DNA from: an uncultured Actinomycetes bacterium
GTDB taxonomy: Bacteria > Actinomycetota > Acidimicrobiia > Acidimicrobiales > Ilumatobacteraceae
Reading direction: 5' to 3'
DNA length: 32,201 nucleotides
NCBI GenBank assembly: GCA_937902105.1
Contig: CALGTP010000709.1
Span: 1 to 32,201, forward strand
Below are positions 25,328 through 32,201 of this stretch, in pieces. How positions within the stretch are numbered: position 1 is the stretch's first letter; each line of letters opens with the position of its first letter. Below the pieces are notes generated by a model, which did not search any database, was not told the origin of the DNA, and worked only from the letters and a program-made list of their open reading frames with translations. The position numbers were made by a program, and so were the translations under genes.

Positions 25328-26671
25328 ATGTCTCGACAGTCGGTATTGCGCAATTTGACATGGTCCAAGATGGATGCAGCTCAGCGTCTGGCATTGGTTG
25401 ACCGTGACTTAAATAAGGTGATCTCGCCTGAATTGCGTCAGCAAATTTCGGACCTCGTGCTTGATGTTCGCGAACGCGGTGATGCCGCAGTATGTGATGC
25501 TCTCGCCAAATTCGACAAAGTCTCGGTGGAGCCATCGGGTCTACGCGTCAGCGATGACGAGTGGGAGTCGGCGCCCGCAAAGATTGACGCCGCTTTGAAA
25601 GTGGCGATCACCGACATGGTTGATCACATCCGTCGTTTCAACGACGAGTTATTGAGCCGTCTTGGCAATTGGAGTTTTGAGAGCGAACCTGGTTTGACTG
25701 TCGGAGAACGAGTCTCGGCTATTGCCTCAGCGGGTTTGTTTTGCCCGAGCGGTAAAGCCAGTTATCCAAGTGTCTTGGCTCAACTCGCGACGCCTGCGGT
25801 GGTCGCCGGTGTACAAAAGATTGCGGTCGTTGTCCCGCCGCAACCAGGTGCTCACGGCGCTGTCGATCCTGTCGTCATTTGCGTGGCCCGTGAACTCGGG
25901 GTGCGTGAGATATTTCGCGTGAATGGTCCCGCTGGTATCGCTGCTTTGGCTTTTGGTACGCAGAGCATTCCACGAGTTGTCAAAGTTATGGGTCCTGGTT
26001 CGTTACCTGTGACTGTGGCGCAGTTGGAAGTGCAACGGTACGGTACGACGATTCAGATGGCCCTTGGACCGACAGAGAGTGTAGTTATCGCTGATGACTC
26101 AGCGGATCCTGTGAGACTCGCCGCCGACTTATTGATAGAGGCCGAACACGGTACGGATAGTTGCACCTTGCTAATTACAACCAGTAGCGATCTTGCGCGT
26201 GCTACTGAGATTGAATTGGTCAAGCAGATCGCCGCATTACCTGAGGTACGCGCCGCCGCTGCTGCGGCCTCATTAGGTATCAACGGTGGTTGTGTGCTCG
26301 TTGATGATTTGATTCAGGCAACGCAGGTTGCTAACGAGTTCGCTCCCGAACATTTGCAGTTAGTGGTGCGACCAGAGAGTGAGGAAATGGTTATCGGTTT
26401 GTTGATTCATGCGGGAGAGATTCTGCTTGGGCAAGACACTCCATTTTCTGCCGGAAATTTTGTCATCGGTGCTCCTGCTTCGTTGCCCACAAACCGTTTT
26501 GCGCGAGTCACAGGTGGTGTCACGGTTGAATCCTTCCTCAAGCGCACTGCAGTAGCGCGTGCGAGTAAGGACGCTTTGCGACGATTAGCACCAACGGTGA
26601 TCACCCTTGCCGATATTGAAGGTTTTCCTGCTCATGCCAACGCCATTCGTCTTCGCTTTCCAGATTTGTAG
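25328..26671 (+). CDS. Histidinol dehydrogenase (HisD) family protein with altered active site
   Basis: A 447-residue protein clearly of the HisD fold: FCPSGKASYPSVLAQLATPA (138-157), VNGPAGIAALAFGTQSIP, KVMGPGS, EAEHGTDS (271-278), FAPEHLQL (338-345) and EGFPAHANAIRLR at the C-terminus. The catalytic Glu-His pair (E341, H342), a zinc-type His (H274) and a C-terminal His (H436) are present. The position of zinc ligand Gln259 of E. coli HisD is Glu (271), Asp360 is Asn (377), and the NHVLPT substrate loop is PASLPT, losing the His (A384). These changes suggest a paralogue with another alcohol substrate instead of histidinol, or an altered metal site. No other histidine-biosynthesis gene is adjacent. 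The photolyase gene follows after 9 bases. Confidence 0.85.
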   Translation: MSRQSVLRNLTWSKMDAAQRLALVDRDLNKVISPELRQQISDLVLDVRERGDAAVCDALAKFDKVSVEPSGLRVSDDEWESAPAKIDAALKVAITDMVDHIRRFNDELLSRLGNWSFESEPGLTVGERVSAIASAGLFCPSGKASYPSVLAQLATPAVVAGVQKIAVVVPPQPGAHGAVDPVVICVARELGVREIFRVNGPAGIAALAFGTQSIPRVVKVMGPGSLPVTVAQLEVQRYGTTIQMALGPTESVVIADDSADPVRLAADLLIEAEHGTDSCTLLITTSSDLARATEIELVKQIAALPEVRAAAAAASLGINGGCVLVDDLIQATQVANEFAPEHLQLVVRPESEEMVIGLLIHAGEILLGQDTPFSAGNFVIGAPASLPTNRFARVTGGVTVESFLKRTAVARASKDALRRLAPTVITLADIEGFPAHANAIRLRFPDL

Positions 26672-26680
26672 GGATCCACG

Positions 26681-28051
26681 ATGACACGGGCGATCATGTG
26701 GTTCAGAAGAGACCTGCGTTTGACGGATAACTCGGCCGTGCTAGCGGCCTTGGCCGAACACAGCGACGTCATTCCTGTTTTCGTTGTTGATCCGCATTTA
26801 ATGAAAAATGCTGGCGCCCCGCGCGTGGCTTACATGTGCGACGCGTTGGCTGCACTGAATGCATCAATGGGCGGGGCTTTAGTGTTTCGTCATGGAGACC
26901 CAGTTGACGTCATCGTTGATTTAGCGAAAGAACTTGATGCCTCAGATGTTTATATAGCGCGAGACTTTGCCCCCTACGGTCGCAGACGCGACATTGAAAT
27001 TGCCGAACGATTGGTGTCTCAGGGACGGCGTCTTCGCGGAGTTGGTTCTCCGTACGCTGTTGCACCGGGTCGAGTGATGAAGGACGATGGCACCTCGTAT
27101 TCGGTTTTCACGCCGTTTTCAAAACGCTGGCTGGCACTTGGGTGGGATGGTCCGCAACCTGCGCCACGTGATCCCCAATGGCTGGGAGTTCCAGTTGTGA
27201 GATCTGATGGTGCACCTCTGCGCCCAGAGATTGATTTCGTCTTGCCGCCCCATGACGAGGAGAGCGTCCATGATCAATGGAATGAGTTCCGCCTGCGAGG
27301 TGCAGAGGGTCTTGATGGCTATGTTGAGCGACGCAATGAACCAGGAGTTGCCGGTTCAAGTCGACTGTCGGCTGCTTTGCGTTGGGGGATAGTACATCCG
27401 CGTCAACTCATCGCCGATTTACTACCTGATCGTTCGCATGATGTTTTTCGCAGCGAGTTGGCATGGCGCGAGTTTTATGCTGATGTTCTCTTTCGTTTTC
27501 CCGATACGGGGTGGCGCAACCTCAATCGGAAGCTTGATGGGCTCGTGCATGATTCTGGGCCAATCGCTGAGGCTCGCTTTGCCGCATGGTGTCGCGGCGA
27601 GACGGGATATCCGATCGTTGACGCTGGAATGCGCGAATTGGTGCAGACGGGTTGGATGCATAATCGCGTGCGGATGATTGTGGCGAGTTTCTTGGTCAAG
27701 GACTTGCATCTACCGTGGCAATGGGGAGCGCGTTTCTTTATGAAACATTTAGTTGACGGAGATCTTGCGAGTAATGCGCACGGTTGGCAGTGGACAGCGG
27801 GAACTGGGACCGATGCTTCACCGTACTTTCGCGTCTTCAACCCCATTTTGCAGGGCGAGCGTTATGACGCTGCAGGTGATTATGTTCGACGTTTCGTGCC
27901 CGAGTTGGCAGGTCTCTCAGCAGCGGTGATTCATGCCCCATTTGATAGCAAGCGCAAAGGATCTGGCGTACCGCTTGGTTATGTGGCGCCGATTGTTGAT
28001 CATGGCGTGGAACGTGACGAAGCCCTAGCGCGATATAAAGCACGGGAGTAA
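26681..28051 (+). CDS. phrB: Deoxyribodipyrimidine photolyase (class I, FAD)
   Basis: A 456-residue photolyase/cryptochrome-family enzyme that repairs UV-induced pyrimidine dimers using light. The N-terminal antenna-binding domain starts RAIMWFRRDLRLTDNSA. The FAD domain has SRLSAALRWGIVHPRQL, WREFYADVLFRFP, the GYPIVDAGMRELVQTGWMHNRVRM lesion-binding helix region and WQWTAGTGTDASPYFRVFNP near residue 370. These blocks are those of class I CPD photolyases; a (6-4) or cryptochrome role is less likely. The start has AGGGA about 6 bases upstream. It is 9 bases downstream of the HisD-like gene and probably shares its transcript. Photolyase fits a sunlit aquatic habitat. Confidence 0.93.
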   Translation: MTRAIMWFRRDLRLTDNSAVLAALAEHSDVIPVFVVDPHLMKNAGAPRVAYMCDALAALNASMGGALVFRHGDPVDVIVDLAKELDASDVYIARDFAPYGRRRDIEIAERLVSQGRRLRGVGSPYAVAPGRVMKDDGTSYSVFTPFSKRWLALGWDGPQPAPRDPQWLGVPVVRSDGAPLRPEIDFVLPPHDEESVHDQWNEFRLRGAEGLDGYVERRNEPGVAGSSRLSAALRWGIVHPRQLIADLLPDRSHDVFRSELAWREFYADVLFRFPDTGWRNLNRKLDGLVHDSGPIAEARFAAWCRGETGYPIVDAGMRELVQTGWMHNRVRMIVASFLVKDLHLPWQWGARFFMKHLVDGDLASNAHGWQWTAGTGTDASPYFRVFNPILQGERYDAAGDYVRRFVPELAGLSAAVIHAPFDSKRKGSGVPLGYVAPIVDHGVERDEALARYKARE

Positions 28052-28061
28052 CCCCAGCCCC

Positions 28062-28129
28062 TTGGGCGCGAAAGCCTGCCACAAGTGGCCGTTTTTACGC
28101 CCAATCACTGGGCATCGGCGGGCTAGATT
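28062..28129 (+). promoter_or_regulatory. hrcA upstream region: alternative hairpins and -10-like box
   Basis: TTGGGCG (28062-28068) pairs perfectly with CGCCCAA (28098-28104), enclosing a smaller GCCA/TGGC stem and T5 (28092-28096). The 3' arm can instead form GCCCA-ATCAC-TGGGC (28099-28113), so the two stems are mutually exclusive. TAGATT at 28124-28129 fits a -10 box, 9 bases before the hrcA ATG. The first structure could terminate photolyase transcription, although the T-run lies inside the stem loop. No CIRCE element (TTAGCACTC-N9-GAGTGCTAA) is seen here. Confidence 0.35.
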
Positions 28130-28138
28130 GTGAGGGTC

Positions 28139-29134
28139 ATGTTGGATGATCGAAAAACTGCAATCTTGCGCGCTGTCGTTCAGGAGTACATCGGTACTGG
28201 GCAGCCCGTGGGCTCATCGCATATCGCCAACGCGCATGAAATTAATGTCTCCTCGGCCACGGTACGACACGAAATGGCATTTTTGGAACAAGAAGGTTTT
28301 CTTGCTCAACCGCATACCTCGGCTGGCCGTATCCCGACCGATCAGGGGTATCGATTTTTCGTTGACCATCTCAGTCAGCCAGGTCAACTGGACGATCTCA
28401 AGGTCAGCCAAGTCCGTGATTTTTTCAACGGTGCGCATGGTCGCATGGAAGAATTGCTGGCGCGCACATCGCACCTTGTGGCTGGGCTGACGAACTATGC
28501 CTCAGTCGTCGTTGGACCAAAAGTTGAGCGGGCCGAAGTTCGTTCGGTGCAAGTTGTGGGCTTGTCGACGCGTCAAGCAATGGTCGTCGCCGTCATGTCA
28601 AACGGGGCTGTTGAAAGTGAACATCTTGAGTTTGATACTGAGATCCCGGAGTCGCGTCTGCTCGCGGCGACTGTGCATCTTCGTCAGGCGATGATGGGAC
28701 ACGGACTATCAGGAAGCAACGAAATCTCCTCGAGTGGCGATGAAGGCGTGGATGATATTTGTCGTCGAGCGATGTTGGCACTCAGTCATGTCGGTGCAGA
28801 TGATTCTGTCTACGTTGGTGGTGCCGCCTCAATGGCCTCCGCTTTTGATGCAGTTGATGTCGTACGTCAGGTTCTGCAAACTTTGGAACAGCAATATTTA
28901 GTAGTGACGCTCGTGCGCGATATTTTGGATCGTGGGTTGAGTGTGTCGATTGGTGCCGAACATGGCATTGAGCCTTTGGCAAGTTGCTCGGTCGTTGTGT
29001 CGCCCGTCGTTGTTGATGGCGAACAGATGGGAACTGTTGGTGTCTTAGGGCCCACTCGTATGGATTATCGTCAAGCCCTCGCTACCGTTGCAGTGGTCTC
29101 AGATCGATTGGGGCGTCGACTCGGCGAAGGCTGA
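28139..29134 (+). CDS. hrcA: Heat-inducible transcription repressor HrcA
   Basis: A 331-residue repressor. The N-terminal winged helix (about 1-75) reads [28 protein letters not shown] and then [39 protein letters not shown], the HrcA signature. The GAF-like and dimerisation regions follow, ending [20 protein letters not shown]. HrcA represses groE and dnaK-type operons by binding CIRCE and is itself folded by GroEL; its sites are not in this window. The frame is open to GTG 28130 and a TTG follows at 28142, so the start is not fixed; the ATG gives the common MLDDRK N-terminus. It is followed 23 bases later by dnaJ. Confidence 0.95.
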   Translation: MLDDRKTAILRAVVQEYIGTGQPVGSSHIANAHEINVSSATVRHEMAFLEQEGFLAQPHTSAGRIPTDQGYRFFVDHLSQPGQLDDLKVSQVRDFFNGAHGRMEELLARTSHLVAGLTNYASVVVGPKVERAEVRSVQVVGLSTRQAMVVAVMSNGAVESEHLEFDTEIPESRLLAATVHLRQAMMGHGLSGSNEISSSGDEGVDDICRRAMLALSHVGADDSVYVGGAASMASAFDAVDVVRQVLQTLEQQYLVVTLVRDILDRGLSVSIGAEHGIEPLASCSVVVSPVVVDGEQMGTVGVLGPTRMDYRQALATVAVVSDRLGRRLGEG

Positions 29135-29157
29135 CGAGGCAGGACAGAAAAAGAACG

Positions 29158-30276
29158 ATGATGGCTGATTACTACGAACTTTTGGGAGTCCATCGCAACG
29201 CATCCGCGGATGAAATCAAAAAGGCTTATCGAGTTAAGGCACGTCAATTGCACCCGGATGCGAACCCTGGTGATTCGGCCGCTGAAGAGCAGTTTAAGCA
29301 AGTGGCTCGGGCGTACGAAGTCTTATCTGACGCTGACTCACGGGCTCGTTACGACCGCTTCGGTGAGGCAGGTGCCTCCGGTGGCGGCGGCGCCGGTGAT
29401 TTCTTTGGCGGAGGCGGAGGCCTCGGGGATATCTTTGAGAATTTCTTTGGTGGAAGCCCCTTTGGTTCACAGCGCGGTCCAACTGGTCCGCCACGAGGTG
29501 AGGACTTGGAAACCACGGCTGACCTGACATTTGAAGAGGCTGTTTTTGGAGCCAATATTTCGGTTGATGTGCGCACTGCTTTGATATGTGAGGACTGCTC
29601 AGGTAGCGGAGCAGGTTCAGGAACCCAAGCAGTTACTTGTTCACAATGTAACGGCGTGGGTCAAGTGCAACGCGTGCGCCAAAGTTTGTTAGGGCAGATG
29701 GTCACCATGTCGGCCTGCACGCGATGCGGCGGTTTCGGCAAAGTAATTGTCACTCCGTGTGCACCGTGTTCGGGTAAGGGTCGTGTGATTACCGAAAAAA
29801 ATTATGCTGTTGATGTACCTGCGGGAGTTGACTCTGGTTCAACGATGCGTCTCACAGGTCGCGGAGCAGTCGGTGAGCGGGGTGGGGGAGCAGGGGATTT
29901 ATTTGTTCGCCTGCGAGTCAAGCCACACGCCCGATATGTGCGCGATGGTTTTGATCTGATTACTGAAGTTGAAATTTCGATTGCCCAAGCAACTCTTGGG
30001 GTGTCACTTGAATTGGCCACCCTTGACGGAGATGAAACACTGTTGATTCCCGCTGGAACGCAACCAGGTCGTGAATTCATGTTGCGTCGTCGTGGCGTGC
30101 CACGCCTGCAGGCTTCTGGACGCGGTGATCTGCGAGTGATCATCAAGGTTGTCGTGCCGAGCAAATTGACCGATGACGAGGCGCAAGTTTTGCGCTTGTT
30201 TGCTCAGCAACGTGGTGAAGAAGTCGCACCGACCGACAAGAGTTTGTTTTCCAAAATAAAATCGGCTTTCTCATGA
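29158..30276 (+). CDS. dnaJ: Chaperone protein DnaJ
   Basis: A 372-residue type I J-protein. The J domain (1-70) has HPD at 32-34. A Gly/Phe-rich region follows (about 73-105). The zinc-binding domain has four CxxCxGxG repeats: [24 protein letters not shown] and CAPCSGKG. The C-terminal substrate-binding beta domains complete the protein. It stimulates the DnaK ATPase and delivers clients. The pairing with hrcA is the common actinobacterial hrcA-dnaJ2 arrangement, so a second dnaJ next to dnaK elsewhere is likely. The stop overlaps the rsmE start (ATGA, 30273-30276). An ATG at 29161 is an alternative start. Confidence 0.97.
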   Translation: MMADYYELLGVHRNASADEIKKAYRVKARQLHPDANPGDSAAEEQFKQVARAYEVLSDADSRARYDRFGEAGASGGGGAGDFFGGGGGLGDIFENFFGGSPFGSQRGPTGPPRGEDLETTADLTFEEAVFGANISVDVRTALICEDCSGSGAGSGTQAVTCSQCNGVGQVQRVRQSLLGQMVTMSACTRCGGFGKVIVTPCAPCSGKGRVITEKNYAVDVPAGVDSGSTMRLTGRGAVGERGGGAGDLFVRLRVKPHARYVRDGFDLITEVEISIAQATLGVSLELATLDGDETLLIPAGTQPGREFMLRRRGVPRLQASGRGDLRVIIKVVVPSKLTDDEAQVLRLFAQQRGEEVAPTDKSLFSKIKSAFS

Positions 30277-30968
30277 ATGAGCGGCGCCAAGCCGCTGCCC
30301 ACGTTTTTGTGGCCGACCTCACTCAACCAGTCTTGAGTGAAGAAGATATGTATCACCTCAGTAAAGTCCTGCGCTTGAGAGGTGGCGAGGTAGTTTCAGC
30401 CAGCGATGGTCGGGGCTCGTGGCGTATGTGCCAATATCGCCAATCAACCATTTTGGATATTGAGGCTTCGGAAATTCGCGAGGCACCTCAACAATCGCAT
30501 GATTTGACAGTGGCTTTCGCAGTGACCAAGGGCGATAAACCTGACCTCGTGGTGCAGAAATTGACCGAACTAGGTATCGAGCACATCGTGCCACTGATCA
30601 CTGAGCGATGCATTGTGCGCTGGGACGAAGACAAAGGATCTAAGAATCAAATTCGCTGGCAAAAGATTGCTCGCGAGGCGGCAATGCAAAGTCGCAGTGT
30701 GACGATTCCACAGGTACACAAAGTATTTCTTTCCTTAGAAGCCTTCGTTGCTTCACAAGGTCGAGATGTGGCCTTTGCCGAACCTGGCGGTCAAAGTATT
30801 GACTCCACGATTTCAGTGATCGTGATCGGACCAGAAGGTGGATTTACTCACCAAGAGTTAGCCCTGAGCCAACGACGTGTGAGTTTGCCTGGCGGTATTT
30901 TGCGGTCAGAGACCGCCGCCGTGGCCGCTGCAGTATTGATGAGTCAGCAAAGGGCGCAACATGGCTGA
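30273..30968 (+). CDS. rsmE: 16S rRNA (uracil-1498-N3)-methyltransferase RsmE
   Basis: A 231-residue SPOUT methyltransferase that modifies U1498 of 16S rRNA. The N-terminal PUA-like part contains [21 protein letters not shown]. The SPOUT domain has [31 protein letters not shown], then [14 protein letters not shown] and the knot motif [12 protein letters not shown] followed by [17 protein letters not shown], where S-adenosylmethionine binds. It overlaps dnaJ by four bases and the BldD-like gene by eight, so all three are probably one operon. Confidence 0.95.
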   Translation: MNERRQAAAHVFVADLTQPVLSEEDMYHLSKVLRLRGGEVVSASDGRGSWRMCQYRQSTILDIEASEIREAPQQSHDLTVAFAVTKGDKPDLVVQKLTELGIEHIVPLITERCIVRWDEDKGSKNQIRWQKIAREAAMQSRSVTIPQVHKVFLSLEAFVASQGRDVAFAEPGGQSIDSTISVIVIGPEGGFTHQELALSQRRVSLPGGILRSETAAVAAAVLMSQQRAQHG

Positions 30969-31488
30969 GGAGAGAACTTTTGACGAACATGACGCTGAGT
31001 CGCTTGCCTTTAATGTCCAAGTTGGTGGCCGTCTGCGATCAATTCGCCGGCAAAAGAAGATGTCGCTTCAAGATGTTGAACTTCAATCACATGAGGAGTT
31101 CAAAGCGTCGGTAGTAGGTGCTTATGAGCGCGGAGAGCGGGCGATTTCATTGCCCCGCTTGCGACGCTTGGCTACGTTTTATCTTGTGGCTATTGAGCAA
31201 CTGCTACCGCAAGATGACTCGATGGGCGATGCATCGGCAGTTGTTGTAAGCGAAAAAATAGTGATTGATTTGCAGAAATTGGCGATGCTCAAGGGCCAGG
31301 AGTTTGACATGTTGTCGCGCTTTTTATCTCTGATTCAAGTCCAACGCGGCGACTTTAACGGCAAGGTTCTCACTGTTCGTAACGACGACGTGCGAGCGAT
31401 TGCGGCGATGATCAATGCGCCAACCGACGATGTGGGCAAACGACTTGAAAGCCTCGGCATACTCTTCAAGCCATCGCAGACAAACTAA
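30961..31488 (+). CDS. bldD: BldD-like transcriptional regulator with c-di-GMP-binding signature
   Basis: A 175-residue protein. The N-terminal XRE-type helix-turn-helix (about 18-83) contains GGRLRSIRRQKKMSLQDVE and VVGAYERGERAISLPRLRRLA, closely resembling Streptomyces BldD. The C-terminal domain (about 98-172) carries QRGDFNGKVLTVRNDDVRA: RGD at 129-131 and RNDD at 140-143, separated by eight residues. That is the RGD-x8-RxDD signature through which BldD binds a c-di-GMP tetramer, with only Gln changed to Asn. In Streptomyces, c-di-GMP-bound BldD dimers repress sporulation genes. Here the regulon is unknown. The start overlaps rsmE by 8 bases; its TAA overlaps the hemW ATG by one (TAATG). 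Orthology is inferred from motif and length. Confidence 0.85.
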   Translation: MAEERTFDEHDAESLAFNVQVGGRLRSIRRQKKMSLQDVELQSHEEFKASVVGAYERGERAISLPRLRRLATFYLVAIEQLLPQDDSMGDASAVVVSEKIVIDLQKLAMLKGQEFDMLSRFLSLIQVQRGDFNGKVLTVRNDDVRAIAAMINAPTDDVGKRLESLGILFKPSQTN

Positions 31489-32201
31489 TGGGAGTCGCCG
31501 AAAACGCTGGCTATGGGGTGTATGTACACATTCCTTTCTGTCGACATCGTTGTGATTATTGTGCCTTCGCCACATTCACGGACCGCGATCACATTATTGA
31601 AGATTATTTGAGAGCACTTTCAAGAGAGATTGAGCGAGCGGTTTCTGCCGCAATGCCGAGGGCAACGTCGATCTTCGTCGGAGGTGGAACTCCTACCCGT
31701 GTCCCACCAGAGGACTTGGTTCGGGTCTTAGCGGGAATTCCGGTCACGAGTGACGCCGAGATCACCATTGAATGCAATCCTGATGATGTCACCGATGAGA
31801 TGATGTCACGATTTATCGAAGGCGGGGTCAATCGTTTGAGTTTCGGTGTGCAATCAATGCAGATCCATGTCCTGAAATCGTTGGGGCGCACGCATGATCC
31901 TGACAATGTGCATCGCTCACTAGATATGGCTCGTCGCGCCGGTTTTGTGGATATCAATCTGGACATCATCTATGGCGTCCACGGCGAATCAGTCGCCGAT
32001 TGGTCGGCAACTGTGCGCTCAATCCTCGAATTGCAACCAACTCATGTGTCGGCGTATGGACTGACGGTTGAATCGGGTACTCCGTTGGCCGATGATCCTG
32101 CGCGTCACCCCGATAACGATCTTCAGGCAGAAATGTATGAGGTCGCCGATGACTTGTTGGTTGCTGCTGGGTTAAAGAACTATGAGGTCTCCAACTGGTC
32201 G
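31488..32201 (+). CDS. hemW: HemW-like radical SAM protein, 3' end beyond the window
   Basis: The frame is open for 238 codons from the ATG at 31488 to the right edge. The radical SAM cluster motif is CRHRCDYC (C18, C22, C25), after VYVHIPF, the opening shared by HemN and HemW. FVGGGTPT follows, then RLSFGVQSMQIHVLKSLGRTH and NLDIIYGV. The missing usual HemN cysteine-rich tail and the short N-terminus favour HemW, a heme chaperone, over coproporphyrinogen dehydrogenase; the decisive C-terminal part is outside. In many actinobacteria this gene lies between lepA and hrcA; here it is downstream of the BldD-like gene. Confidence 0.92.
   Translation, partial: MGVAENAGYGVYVHIPFCRHRCDYCAFATFTDRDHIIEDYLRALSREIERAVSAAMPRATSIFVGGGTPTRVPPEDLVRVLAGIPVTSDAEITIECNPDDVTDEMMSRFIEGGVNRLSFGVQSMQIHVLKSLGRTHDPDNVHRSLDMARRAGFVDINLDIIYGVHGESVADWSATVRSILELQPTHVSAYGLTVESGTPLADDPARHPDNDLQAEMYEVADDLLVAAGLKNYEVSNWS

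Noticed and set aside
28770..28800. CIRCE-like fragment (GGCACTCAG) near hrcA
   Set aside because: Only half a site, inside the hrcA coding region and without the paired GAGTGC arm.
1..32201. tRNA, rRNA, CRISPR array, insertion sequence, attachment site or replication origin
   Set aside because: No cloverleaf-like gene, repeat-spacer pattern, transposase/integrase or DnaA-box cluster was seen on reading both strands.

Overview
The window is bacterial chromosome of moderate G+C content. Several genes point to the phylum Actinobacteria (Actinomycetota): a BldD-type regulator, a PAC2-family protein, an F420-type LLM oxidoreductase, a fatty-acyl-AMP ligase, and the comEA-comEC-holA-rpsT-lepA ... 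hrcA-dnaJ-rsmE gene order. The moderate G+C and gene mix would fit an aquatic Acidimicrobiia/Ilumatobacter-like lineage, but that is inference and is not shown by any marker here. The region is densely packed: no gap exceeds 300 bases, and I see no tRNA, rRNA, CRISPR array, transposase or integrase.

Layout. (1) 1-2124, minus: most of a secreted choice-of-anchor I beta-propeller-like protein whose C-terminus lies beyond the left edge. (2) 2280-6487, minus: a four-gene cluster, in transcription order a VWA protein, a MoxR-type AAA ATPase, a zincin-like plus VWA protein, and a protein that looks like a degenerate DNA sliding clamp. This is the most accessory-looking part of the window and the best candidate for an undescribed system. 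(3) 6679-11888, minus: leuS, a glycerophosphodiesterase lipoprotein and a GH84 hexosaminidase, with leuS and the lipoprotein gene overlapping. (4) 11996-16808: a plus-strand fatty-acyl-AMP ligase, then minus-strand genes for an F420-type oxidoreductase, an aminoglycoside-phosphotransferase-like kinase and a PAC2 protein. (5) 16909-19397, plus: a CnoX/YbbN-like thioredoxin-fold chaperone and glycerol-3-phosphate dehydrogenase.

(6) 19471-32201, mostly plus: the conserved housekeeping block. DNA uptake (comEA, comEC) and clamp loading (holA) are followed by ribosomal protein S20 on the opposite strand and lepA. A histidinol-dehydrogenase-like gene and a photolyase gene come next, then the heat-shock pair hrcA-dnaJ, rsmE, a BldD-like regulator and the start of hemW. 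A small membrane protein gene sits on the minus strand between comEA and comEC.

Many neighbours overlap by 1-8 bases (ATGA, GTGA, TGATG or TAATG junctions), which indicates translational coupling. Several genes that start a transcript lack a Shine-Dalgarno sequence and instead have a TANNNT hexamer 8-9 bases before the start codon, as expected for leaderless or near-leaderless mRNAs. The points most worth follow-up are the VWA/AAA/zincin/clamp-like cluster, the BldD homologue with an intact c-di-GMP signature, and the HisD-like enzyme with altered active-site residues.
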